NCBI GenBank assembly: GCA_903953615.1
Contig: CAJBKH010000030.1
Location: 1 to 9,556 of the forward strand
Origin: an uncultured Bacteroidota bacterium
GTDB lineage: Bacteria > Bacteroidota > Bacteroidia > NS11-12g > UBA955
Length of the DNA: 9,556 bases
Direction of reading: 5' to 3'
Of this stretch, positions 1-6,737 are shown piece after piece. Numbering within the stretch: the stretch's first letter is position 1; the number at the start of each line of letters is the position of its first letter. The notes beneath the pieces were generated by a model. It was not told the DNA's origin, made no database searches, and worked only from the letters and a program-made list of their open reading frames with translations. The translations under genes and the position numbers were made by a program.

Positions 1-1
1 A

Positions 2-268
2 AATAAAGGGCAAGCAATGCGAGAATTTAAATATAAAGACAAAGGCAGCATGGCCACAATTGGCAGAAATTTAGCCGTTGTCGATTTGCCTTTTTGGTCG
101 TTTGGTGGATTTTTTGCTTGGCTCATTTGGATGTTTGTTCATTTAATGTCAATTGTAGGTGTTAAAAACAGGTTCTTTATTTTCATCAATTGGACTTGGA
201 ATTATTTTACGAGAGATCAATCTTTGCGCTTAATCATTCGCCCTAAAACAAAACAATCTTTTAGTTGA
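2..268 (+). CDS. ndh: Type II NADH:quinone oxidoreductase (NDH-2), C-terminal fragment
   Basis: The frame is open to the left edge of the window (N-K-G-Q-A precede the first Met at 17), so this is the 3' end of a longer gene and the Met at 17 is internal. The visible 89 residues contain GSMATIGRN, then AVVDLPFW, then a hydrophobic stretch rich in Phe and Trp (FFAWLIWMFVHLM), and end in the basic segment RLIIRPKTKQ. This matches the C-terminal membrane-anchoring region of Bacteroidota NDH-2 enzymes as I know them. NDH-2 is a single-subunit, FAD-containing, non-proton-pumping enzyme on the inner face of the cytoplasmic membrane that oxidises NADH and reduces quinone. The FAD- and NADH-binding Rossmann domains lie outside the window, so the call rests on the tail alone. 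The next gene starts 19 nt downstream on the same strand and may share its transcript. Confidence 0.8.
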   Translation, partial: NKGQAMREFKYKDKGSMATIGRNLAVVDLPFWSFGGFFAWLIWMFVHLMSIVGVKNRFFIFINWTWNYFTRDQSLRLIIRPKTKQSFS

Positions 269-287
269 AAATTAAAAAAAAAGTAAT

Positions 288-1220
288 ATGTTTGAACTTA
301 GAATGAAGGGCTTAAAACAAGGTTTAATTGGCACATGTCTGTTTGCTTACAGCAGCCTATTGGGGCAAAGCGAAGCGCACTTCGACTTTATACCTAAATG
401 GAAAAAAGGCGAAAAATATGTTTATCAATTGGCTGAAACTAAGTACAAACAAAATCCTTATGGTCAATTTTTGTACATCCAATACGATACAAGTTATATC
501 TTATTCAATATAACAGATAAATCAGATAGCAATATACTTGTTAATTTAAACTACGCCAAGGGTTATTACAATGGCATTCCTACGAAGGATGTAATGAATG
601 CCCCTGACTTACTTCAAACAGAAACATATCAATTGGTATTCGATAACAAAGGTGAATTTATTGAATTATCGAATTGGGAGAATTTCGCAAAAATTTTGAT
701 TAATAATTTAAAAGTTGAATACAAGAATAATTTGCTTGATTCCAACACGTTGAAATATTACTATGTGTATTACCATAGTCAAGAAAACGTTGAAAAAACA
801 GTACTTCCACGCGTTTTAGATTTAACCGATTTGTATGGCAAAACCTATTCTTTGGAAACAGATTATACCATTGCTAAAGAAATCATCAATCCATTTGGCG
901 GGCAGAATTTAATGAAATCTGGCACCTTCAGAGCATTTAGAGATGCTAAAGTTAGAAACTCTGTGTTTTTTAATGGAGAGATTAAAACCAATTACGAGGA
1001 TAACGAAACACTACAAGAGGACTATTATGCTTTTATAAATTCTGCTCGTCCGGAGCAGTTTGACGAAGGTGCTCCTTATATTTATATTACCGATGCTTAT
1101 CAATATCAATTCGGAAGCATTAATAATTACATCATGCAATACAATACCACCCATACTGTTTATCTCGGTAATGATAAACAAGGGCTCGACCGTTGCTACC
1201 GATTAGTGAGTGTCAATTAA
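288..1220 (+). CDS. Exported protein of unknown function
   Basis: I do not recognise this 310-residue protein as a named family. It begins with a signal-peptide-like segment: basic residues R5, K7 and K10, then a hydrophobic run GLIGTCLFAYSSLLG, with possible signal peptidase I cleavage near Q27 or after S-E-A30. There is no proper lipobox around C17. The start could be Met1 or Met6 (position 303). No Shine-Dalgarno sequence decides it; the upstream stretch is only A-rich. The mature part has no further membrane segments, is rich in Tyr, Asn and Asp, and alternates short hydrophobic and polar stretches, consistent with a mainly beta-sheet soluble protein. Only one cysteine lies after the signal (C302). 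It is probably periplasmic or surface-located. The gene lies between the NDH-2 gene (19 nt) and a GT-C-like membrane glycosyltransferase (6 nt), so co-transcription is likely, but no functional link can be read from the sequence. Confidence 0.75.
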   Translation: MFELRMKGLKQGLIGTCLFAYSSLLGQSEAHFDFIPKWKKGEKYVYQLAETKYKQNPYGQFLYIQYDTSYILFNITDKSDSNILVNLNYAKGYYNGIPTKDVMNAPDLLQTETYQLVFDNKGEFIELSNWENFAKILINNLKVEYKNNLLDSNTLKYYYVYYHSQENVEKTVLPRVLDLTDLYGKTYSLETDYTIAKEIINPFGGQNLMKSGTFRAFRDAKVRNSVFFNGEIKTNYEDNETLQEDYYAFINSARPEQFDEGAPYIYITDAYQYQFGSINNYIMQYNTTHTVYLGNDKQGLDRCYRLVSVN

Positions 1221-1226
1221 CAACGC

Positions 1227-2672
1227 ATGGTTCAAAACAAAACAATTGGAATTGCGTTCTCTTTCGTCGCTGCACTTTTAATTTTTTTATTTTTACAAAG
1301 CCAAGGTATAGAAGGCGGCCAAGATAGTTGGCAACACTTTCTTATTTCTAAGTATGCTATCAAATACCCTGAACTTTTGCTCGACCAATGGAATAAACCA
1401 GTATTCACTTGGTGCACTGTTTTTGTTTGCCAAGCGGGTATGAAAGCAATGATTATTTTCAATATTTGTTGTTCATTAATTAGTGGTTTGCTGATAAGTT
1501 TAGCCTTACAAAAAAATCAAATTAAAAATGCTTGGTTAGCGATTCCATTTTTGGCTTTTTGTCCAATTATGTTTGGCAATACGATATCTTGCTTAACAGA
1601 ACCATTGAATGTTTTATTGCTTAGTTTGGTCTTCTATTTATGGTTTTACAAACACTTCAAATCGGCGGTTGCATTGGCTTCAATTCTGCCTTTTGTTAGA
1701 ACCGAAGGCTTTGTAATTTGTGGCGCCATTTTCCTCATTGTACTTTATCGCAAACAATATAAATTGCTCTTTTGGCTTTTGATAGGCAGTGTTATTATGA
1801 ACATTGCAGGTTTTGCAGTAACGGGCAAACCATTTTGGATTATAACAGAAAATCCTTACCTGAAATTTGAGCAAGAAGGTCAATTTGACCCAGGCACTGG
1901 CGAACTATTGTATTATATAAAACAAGCCCGAGCTTTATTTGGTTTACCCTTGCTTATATTTATGCTACTTGCACATGTCATTGCTGTAATTGGCATTTGG
2001 AAAAAAAACAAACTCCAGAAGTATCCGCATATTGGATTGGTATTGCTAGTGTTTTGGTTTTATATGGCGGCCCACACCTTAATCTTTTTCTTTGGAATTT
2101 TAGGCAGTCATGGCCTAGTGCGCGTAATGGCCGTAATCGCGCCTTGCATTGCCATTTTAGGTGTTTATGGATTTAATTACCTTACCGAGGCAATCCCCAA
2201 TTTTAAATACAAAGGCGCCATTTTAACAACCATTGCTGCACTTGCTGTAATACATGTTGGATACAAGGAAAACCATTATGCCAAGCCCTATCATCCAAAT
2301 GAGGCCACAGTAAAAAAGGACATCAGTTTAACCAATTTTGAATTGGCAAGTAGTTGGCTAAAACAAAATAATCTTTTATCAAGAACCATTATACACCAAT
2401 TGCCTGCCTTTAATGTTTTAATGAACAAGGATCCCTATGACCCGCACTCAAGTTATTATATATGGAGTATCAATAAGCCAGACGATTGGGCTGAAAAAGG
2501 TGTTATCGTGGTTTGGGATGGCTTCTATAGCACGAGAGAAGGCAATATGCCACTTGAATGGCTAATGAACAATCCTAACTACCGATTAATTCATAGCATC
2601 GATGGTTTTGAAAGACCTGCCGACTACCCTACTATCTATGACATTAGGATCTTTGAGAAGATTAATAAGTAG
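1227..2672 (+). CDS. Polytopic membrane protein, GT-C-fold glycosyltransferase-like
   Basis: This 481-residue protein has about ten hydrophobic segments between residues 5 and 345, then a soluble C-terminal domain of about 130 residues (350-481). Features typical of GT-C enzymes, which use polyprenyl-phosphate-linked sugars on the outer face of the membrane, are visible. An acidic residue follows the first membrane helix (G-Q-D33-S-W). L-T-E125-P-L sits in a membrane-proximal loop, and R158-T-E160-G begins a later helix, as in ArnT/PMT-like proteins. A basic S-H-G-L-V-R299 segment comes near the end of the membrane region. The C-terminal domain carries VIVVWDGFYS and closes with YDIRIFEK, a pattern I associate with Bacteroidota members of this group. 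Acceptor and sugar are unknown; protein O-glycosylation or polysaccharide modification are possible. The ATG starts 6 nt after the preceding stop, which suggests translation from the same mRNA. A non-enzymatic membrane protein cannot be excluded. Confidence 0.65.
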   Translation: MVQNKTIGIAFSFVAALLIFLFLQSQGIEGGQDSWQHFLISKYAIKYPELLLDQWNKPVFTWCTVFVCQAGMKAMIIFNICCSLISGLLISLALQKNQIKNAWLAIPFLAFCPIMFGNTISCLTEPLNVLLLSLVFYLWFYKHFKSAVALASILPFVRTEGFVICGAIFLIVLYRKQYKLLFWLLIGSVIMNIAGFAVTGKPFWIITENPYLKFEQEGQFDPGTGELLYYIKQARALFGLPLLIFMLLAHVIAVIGIWKKNKLQKYPHIGLVLLVFWFYMAAHTLIFFFGILGSHGLVRVMAVIAPCIAILGVYGFNYLTEAIPNFKYKGAILTTIAALAVIHVGYKENHYAKPYHPNEATVKKDISLTNFELASSWLKQNNLLSRTIIHQLPAFNVLMNKDPYDPHSSYYIWSINKPDDWAEKGVIVVWDGFYSTREGNMPLEWLMNNPNYRLIHSIDGFERPADYPTIYDIRIFEKINK

Positions 2673-2674
2673 TT

Positions 2675-2690
2675 TGGATTTTTAAATCCA
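2675..2690 (+). terminator. Short perfect hairpin after the glycosyltransferase gene, weak terminator candidate
   Basis: TGGATTT at 2675-2681 is followed by TT and then AAATCCA at 2684-2690, giving a 7-bp perfect inverted repeat with a 2-nt loop (in practice 6 bp with a 4-nt loop). It starts 3 nt after the stop codon. Only two G-C pairs strengthen the stem, and the sequence after it (CTTTGGTGATTC) is not a T-tract, so as an intrinsic terminator it is poor. It may only protect the 3' end or be a chance palindrome in AT-rich DNA. Confidence 0.25.
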
Positions 2691-2699
2691 CTTTGGTGA

Positions 2700-2751
2700 T
2701 TCAATTAATAACTTTTATTTTCAATAAGCTCTCATAGTCATATTAATTGAA
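2700..2751. repeat. 11-nt perfect inverted repeat with 30-nt spacer in the 2673-2789 gap
   Basis: TTCAATTAATA at 2700-2710 is exactly complementary to TATTAATTGAA at 2741-2751. The arms contain one G-C pair each. The element lies upstream of the promoter-like box of the peptidase gene. It could be a weak stem-loop at the end of the upstream transcript or a dyad binding site, and a partial third copy of the half-site (ATTGAA) occurs at 2768-2773. The repeat is directly visible; any function is inference. Confidence 0.45.
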
Positions 2752-2777
2752 CTTCATTAAATATAAATTGAATTCTA

Positions 2778-2785
2778 TATTTTTG
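2778..2785 (+). promoter_or_regulatory. Bacteroidota -7 promoter element (TAnnTTTG) at the peptidase gene
   Basis: TATTTTTG at 2778-2785 fits the TAnnTTTG consensus of the primary Bacteroidota sigma factor exactly. No clear TTG -33 element stands at the usual distance; an AT-rich TTCATT near 2753 is the nearest candidate. The box ends only 4 nt before the ATG at 2790, so initiation at the usual distance would give an mRNA with almost no leader. T-rich DNA makes a chance match possible. Confidence 0.4.
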
Positions 2786-2789
2786 TTAC

Positions 2790-4925
2790 ATGAAGAAGTT
2801 TAATATTTTCGCCACAGTAATTGCAGCACTAGCGCTGTATGCGTGTAAGCCAAACATCAAAACGGAAGCGACCAAAATGAATTACCCCAAAACTGACACC
2901 ACATATACTGCCGATACATTATTCGGTAAAATAATTTCAGATCCCTATAGATGGTTAGAAGACGACCAAAGCGAAAAAACAAAGGCTTGGATTGAAGCAC
3001 AGAATCAATTAACCTTCGGATATCTTGATAAAATACCATACCGCGATGAAATAAAAAAACGATTATCTAAAATATGGAACTACGAGCGCTATACAGCACC
3101 TTTTAAAGAAGGCAAATACACCTACTTTTTCAAGAATGACGGCTTACAAAACCAAAGCGTGCTCTATAGACAAGTAGATAATGGTGATGCTCAAATATTT
3201 TTAGATCCCAATACATTTTCGCCCGATGGCACCACTTCACTCGGCGGCATCGACTTTAGCAAAGATGGCAGTTTAGTTGCCTATCAAATTAGCGAGGGCG
3301 GAAGCGATTGGAGGAAGGTGATTGTGCTAGATGCCGAGACAAAAAAAGTAGTAGATGATACTTTAAAAGATGTTAAGTTCAGCGGACTTTCATGGAAGGG
3401 CAATGAAGGGTTTTATTATAGCAGTTATGACAAACCTCTTAATGCAAGTCAACTTTCAGCAAAAACAGATCAACATAAATTGTTTTTCCATAAACTTGGA
3501 GCCAAACAATCTGAAGATGCTTTAATTTTCGGTGGCAGTAAAACACCAAGAAGATATGTTGGCGGAGGTGTTTCTGAAGACGAACAATATTTAATTATAA
3601 CCGCTGCCACATCAACCAATGGCAACGAACTCTATATTCAAGAACTAAAAACAAAGAACGCCCCTATTCAACCCATCGTTAAGAACTTCGACAACAACAA
3701 TAACATTGCACATACCGAAGGTTCAATCGTTTTTATCTTAAGTGATTTAAATGCACCTAATATGCGTTTGGTTAAAACTGATATTAAACATTTGACACCC
3801 GAACATTGGGTGGATGTAATACCAGAAACGACCATGCCATTATCGATAAGCACTGGTGGCGGTAAATTATTTGCAAGTTATTTGAAGGATGCCACCTCTC
3901 AAATGTTGCAATACAATTTGAATGGCAAATTAGAGCATGAAATTACTTTGCCTGGAAAAGGAACGGCCGAAGGCATCAGCGGTAAATGGGAAGAAACTAA
4001 ACTGTATTACTCGTACACAAGTTATATCAGTCCTAGCACTATCTATAGTTATGATGTGGCAACTGGTCAATCAGCTGTTTACAAAAAATCGGGCATACAA
4101 TTCGACCCTAGTGGATATGAGTCTAATCAAATATTTTATACGAGTAAGGATGGCACTAAAATACCTATGATAATCACCCACAAGAAGGGTTTAAAATTAG
4201 ATGGAAATAATCCAACAATTCTTTATGGATATGGTGGCTTCGATGTAAGCTTAACACCCGCCTTTAGTACTGCAATGGTTGCTTGGCTCGAAGTTGGCGG
4301 TGTTTATGCTGTACCCAATTTACGTGGTGGTGGCGAATATGGTAAAGCATGGCACGATGCAGGCACAAAAATGCAAAAACAAAATGTATTTGATGATTTT
4401 ATTGCAGCGGCTGAATGGCTTATCAAAGAAAAATACACAAGTTCATCTACCCTAGCCATTTCAGGCGGATCGAATGGTGGTTTACTTGTAGGCGCGTGTA
4501 TGACACAAAGACCTGAACTATTCAAAGTAGCCTTGCCTGCCGTTGGTGTCTTAGACATGTTGCGTTATCATAAATTTACGGCAGGTGCTGGTTGGGCATA
4601 TGATTATGGCACTGCAGATGATTCTTTGGAAATGTTAAACTATCTGTTGAGTTACTCCCCATATCACAATTTACATAAAGGTAAAAACTATCCTGCAACG
4701 ATGGTTACAACTGGCGACCATGATGATAGAGTGGTTCCTGCCCATTCGTTCAAATTTGCAGCGCGATTACAGGCCAATAACGATGGACCGAACCCAACCC
4801 TTATACGCATTGAGACAAAGGCAGGGCATGGCGCAGGTAAACCAACTACAATGGTCATAGCTGAGTATGCAGACAAATTTGCATTTGCCTTATACAACAT
4901 GGGAATTACTAAAATTAAATTTTAA
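2790..4925 (+). CDS. Prolyl oligopeptidase (prolyl endopeptidase, family S9A), lipoprotein
   Basis: This serine peptidase cleaves peptides of modest size after proline. The 711 residues match the usual length of about 700. The N-terminus is a lipoprotein signal with lipobox L-Y-A-C19, so the mature enzyme should be lipid-anchored in the envelope. After C19 comes K-P-N rather than an acidic cluster, which gives no sign of surface export. The conserved D51-P-Y-R-W-L-E-D opens the N-terminal region, followed by the beta-propeller to about residue 430. The alpha/beta-hydrolase domain follows, with nucleophile S561 in GGSNGG, D645 in H-D-D-R-V-V-P (with R647, which binds substrate in porcine enzyme) and H680 in K-A-G-H-G-A-G-K-P. 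W602 in the GWAYDYG segment fits the proline-stacking Trp. All catalytic parts are present, so the enzyme should be active. The gene stands alone on its strand and its stop overlaps the convergent neighbour's stop by 4 nt. Confidence 0.95.
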   Translation: MKKFNIFATVIAALALYACKPNIKTEATKMNYPKTDTTYTADTLFGKIISDPYRWLEDDQSEKTKAWIEAQNQLTFGYLDKIPYRDEIKKRLSKIWNYERYTAPFKEGKYTYFFKNDGLQNQSVLYRQVDNGDAQIFLDPNTFSPDGTTSLGGIDFSKDGSLVAYQISEGGSDWRKVIVLDAETKKVVDDTLKDVKFSGLSWKGNEGFYYSSYDKPLNASQLSAKTDQHKLFFHKLGAKQSEDALIFGGSKTPRRYVGGGVSEDEQYLIITAATSTNGNELYIQELKTKNAPIQPIVKNFDNNNNIAHTEGSIVFILSDLNAPNMRLVKTDIKHLTPEHWVDVIPETTMPLSISTGGGKLFASYLKDATSQMLQYNLNGKLEHEITLPGKGTAEGISGKWEETKLYYSYTSYISPSTIYSYDVATGQSAVYKKSGIQFDPSGYESNQIFYTSKDGTKIPMIITHKKGLKLDGNNPTILYGYGGFDVSLTPAFSTAMVAWLEVGGVYAVPNLRGGGEYGKAWHDAGTKMQKQNVFDDFIAAAEWLIKEKYTSSSTLAISGGSNGGLLVGACMTQRPELFKVALPAVGVLDMLRYHKFTAGAGWAYDYGTADDSLEMLNYLLSYSPYHNLHKGKNYPATMVTTGDHDDRVVPAHSFKFAARLQANNDGPNPTLIRIETKAGHGAGKPTTMVIAEYADKFAFALYNMGITKIKF

Positions 4926-5740
4926 AACAATTCTGAGAAGAGTTCTTGAACACGCTCAAAGCCATAGAATTTGCCACCATAGCTTTCTACCCATTGTATA
5001 CCTTTACTCGCATTGGTTACAAACACTTCATCGGCCATTAGTAAAGCTTCTTCAGTAATTTCTTCCTGGAACAAGGGTTTGTTGAGTGCCTTACACCTAG
5101 CAATTACATGTTGGCGCATGACCCCATCCAAACAATATTCACCTAGCGAAGGTGTTATAATTTCATCGTCTCTGAAAATAAAAATATTGGCGTTGTGCAC
5201 TTCACAAATGCGGCTGCTTTCGTTATATAAAACAACTGAATCGCAGCCTTGTTCTTGCGCTGCAATACCAGCCATTACGTAATTGATGGCAGAAAGCGGC
5301 TTAAAAAAACTAACGAAATTTGAAGGCTTCATGATTTGGCCGTAGGATCCTAAGGTTAAACCTTTGTCATTTAAGCGATAAACGCCATTGTCTTCGGAAA
5401 GTTCGATAATAAAACTGCCTTTATTTGAAATTGGGGTGTAATAGCCTTGTGAATCGCGGTAAAACGTAATGCGGCACCTTGCATTTACAAATCCATTTTT
5501 TAAACACAATAAATTGAGTTGTTCTGTGAAAAAATTTTGGGTCCATTTTTCGTTCAACTGAATTTTAAAAAGCTTGGCAGCTCTTGTGATTCTGGCATAG
5601 TGTAAATTAAATAGCTGAGGTGTTCTTTGAATGATTTTAACGCTTTCGAAAAAACCATCACCATATTTGTAAATACGGCTATGAGACGAGAAAATTTTAT
5701 CGTCGGCATCAGTTAAAACCCCATTGAAACTAATCAACAT
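4922..5740 (-). CDS. Fold-type IV PLP enzyme: aminodeoxychorismate lyase or branched-chain/D-amino acid aminotransferase-like
   Basis: This 272-residue protein belongs to the class IV aminotransferase superfamily. Hallmarks in order are R22-I-Y-K-Y-G-D28-G-F-F-E32, then H47-Y-A-R50-I near the phosphate-binding region, the probable Schiff-base lysine K147 in FFKPLSAINYV, and R177-I-C-E180 followed by N183-A-N185-I-F, which contacts the PLP ring and phosphate. Aligned by eye with E. coli PabC, K147 falls on that enzyme's lysine at the same distance from the following hydrophobic helix, and the length (PabC 269 residues) agrees. PabC converts 4-amino-4-deoxychorismate to 4-aminobenzoate and pyruvate in folate synthesis. 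No pabA or pabB is visible, so a transaminase acting on branched-chain or D-amino acids remains possible and I give no symbol. It is the last gene of the leftward cluster, 47 nt after the lipoprotein gene. Confidence 0.8.
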   Translation of the reverse strand: MLISFNGVLTDADDKIFSSHSRIYKYGDGFFESVKIIQRTPQLFNLHYARITRAAKLFKIQLNEKWTQNFFTEQLNLLCLKNGFVNARCRITFYRDSQGYYTPISNKGSFIIELSEDNGVYRLNDKGLTLGSYGQIMKPSNFVSFFKPLSAINYVMAGIAAQEQGCDSVVLYNESSRICEVHNANIFIFRDDEIITPSLGEYCLDGVMRQHVIARCKALNKPLFQEEITEEALLMADEVFVTNASKGIQWVESYGGKFYGFERVQELFSELF

Positions 5741-5787
5741 GGTTGCAATTTAGTATTTTTTTTAAAAGAAATACAAAAAGTGAAAAT

Positions 5788-6162
5788 TTATTGCGAACGT
5801 TTTAAAACAAAGTGTTTTTCGTTTTCGTTGAAAATCAGGTCGAATTTGGAAAGTATTTCGATAGGAAAAACCCTAGTGGTATCTGGCTTATTGTAATTTA
5901 AAACAAGTGCGTGCTCACGGTATTCCCAAGTACCATCCATTGTTTTTTTGGCTTCTGTAATTTCATAATGAAACGTACTATCAGCATTTAAATCCATGAA
6001 ATCGGTTTCTATGATTGGAAAAATCGGTGTATCCCTAATAGAAACTTCTACAAAACGCCACTTGCCGATGGCCATTTCTCTTTCAGAAATATGGCTACAA
6101 GCATTTAATACCAACAATGCTGCGAATAAAATGAAGTATTTATTTTCTTTTGTCAATTTCAT
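5788..6162 (-). CDS. Small lipoprotein, lipocalin-like
   Basis: The 124-residue protein starts with a basic N-terminus (K2, K5, K8), a hydrophobic run YFILFAALLVL and the lipobox L-N-A-C22, a clear lipoprotein signal. The mature part of about 100 residues begins E-M-A-I-G-K-W-R-F-V-E. It then shows D-L-N-A-D-S-T-F-H-Y, G-T-W-E-Y-R and a final F-V-L-K-R. The spacing of GKW, a 'nADsTF' turn and a 'GtWey' strand resembles Bacteroidota lipocalin-like lipoproteins, which form a small beta-barrel, but no ligand can be named. The ATG lies inside the end of the upstream nuclease-domain gene (23-nt overlap, different frame), so the two are probably translationally coupled. The start is supported by the lipobox falling at a normal distance. 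No close functional relation to ETF is known to me. Confidence 0.75.
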   Translation of the reverse strand: MKLTKENKYFILFAALLVLNACSHISEREMAIGKWRFVEVSIRDTPIFPIIETDFMDLNADSTFHYEITEAKKTMDGTWEYREHALVLNYNKPDTTRVFPIEILSKFDLIFNENEKHFVLKRSQ

Positions 6163-6730
6163 CTCGTATTTGCGCAGCCTTCATATAATCTTCGTTATTT
6201 AGCGCTGCATCAAGCATGCGTTCTAATTCCTCTAAGGTTTTATTTTTATATAAATCAAATTCCTCTTTTGGTTTTTGAGATGGAACATCAGGCTTACCGC
6301 GCCCTGGTTTCTCTATCGATTGGTCATCAATTGAAATACCAGCTGCATCTAAAATTTCTTCGGTCGTATAAATTGGACAATCGAACCTAACTGCCAATGC
6401 AATAGCATCACTTGTTCTGCTGTCAATTTCGTGCACTACACCATTGCTTTCGCAAATTAGTAACGAATAAAAGATACCTTCTTTTAGTTGATGAATAAAC
6501 ACTTCGTTTATTTGAATATCAAATTTTTTTGCAAAGGCTAAAAATAAATCATGGGTTAATGGTCGCCCAGTATTAATGCCTTCAATTTGAATAGCAATTG
6601 CTTGGGCTTCATATTGACCAACAATAATTGGAATTTTACGCTCACCCTCCTGCTCAGCCAAAATCAAGCTATATGAGCCTTGCATCTGACTGGGTGCTAT
6701 TCCATATATATCAACTTGAACTTTATACAA
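6140..6730 (-). CDS. Bifunctional nuclease family protein (BFN/DUF151) with C-terminal UVR motif
   Basis: This 196-residue protein has two parts. Residues 1 to about 125 form the DUF151 (BFN) domain, recognisable from SYSLILAEQEGERKIPIIVG, then YEAQAIAIQIEG, the segment R-P-L-T-H-D-L, and S-R-T-S-D-A-I-A-L-A-V-R near its end. Residues from about 165 to 196 form a UvrB/UvrC-type UVR helical hairpin (L-E-E-L-E-R-M-L-D-A-A-L, then D-Y-M-K-A-A-Q-I-R-D-E-I). Some members of the family have been reported as RNase/DNase enzymes; the cellular role in Bacteroidota is unclear. The start is a TTG at 6730. No ATG lies in frame between the etfA stop and the late Met of PSQMQG, and homologs as I recall them begin at this point (M-x-K-V-x-L-x-V-x-G). 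It begins 7 nt after the etfA stop and overlaps the lipoprotein gene by 23 nt. The domain call is firm; activity is not shown by the sequence. Confidence 0.88.
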   Translation of the reverse strand: MYKVQVDIYGIAPSQMQGSYSLILAEQEGERKIPIIVGQYEAQAIAIQIEGINTGRPLTHDLFLAFAKKFDIQINEVFIHQLKEGIFYSLLICESNGVVHEIDSRTSDAIALAVRFDCPIYTTEEILDAAGISIDDQSIEKPGRGKPDVPSQKPKEEFDLYKNKTLEELERMLDAALNNEDYMKAAQIRDEIDKRK

Positions 6731-6737
6731 AATAAAT

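Noticed and set aside
321..338. Possible lipobox at C17 of the exported protein (I-G-T-C)
   Set aside because: The preceding hydrophobic stretch is too short, the residues at -3 to -1 fit poorly, and the hydrophobic core continues past the cysteine to about residue 25.
4304..4558. 84-codon open frame on the - strand inside the peptidase gene
   Set aside because: It lies opposite the conserved catalytic-serine region of a clear gene; its composition follows from that coding strand and it resembles nothing I know.
5753..5774. AT-rich imperfect hairpin (GTATTT ... AAATAC) between the lipoprotein and class IV PLP genes
   Set aside because: Its stem is nearly all A-T with a mismatch on the transcribed strand and no T-tract after it. 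It is likely a by-product of a run of T's and A's, and no TAnnTTTG box is present in this 47-nt gap.
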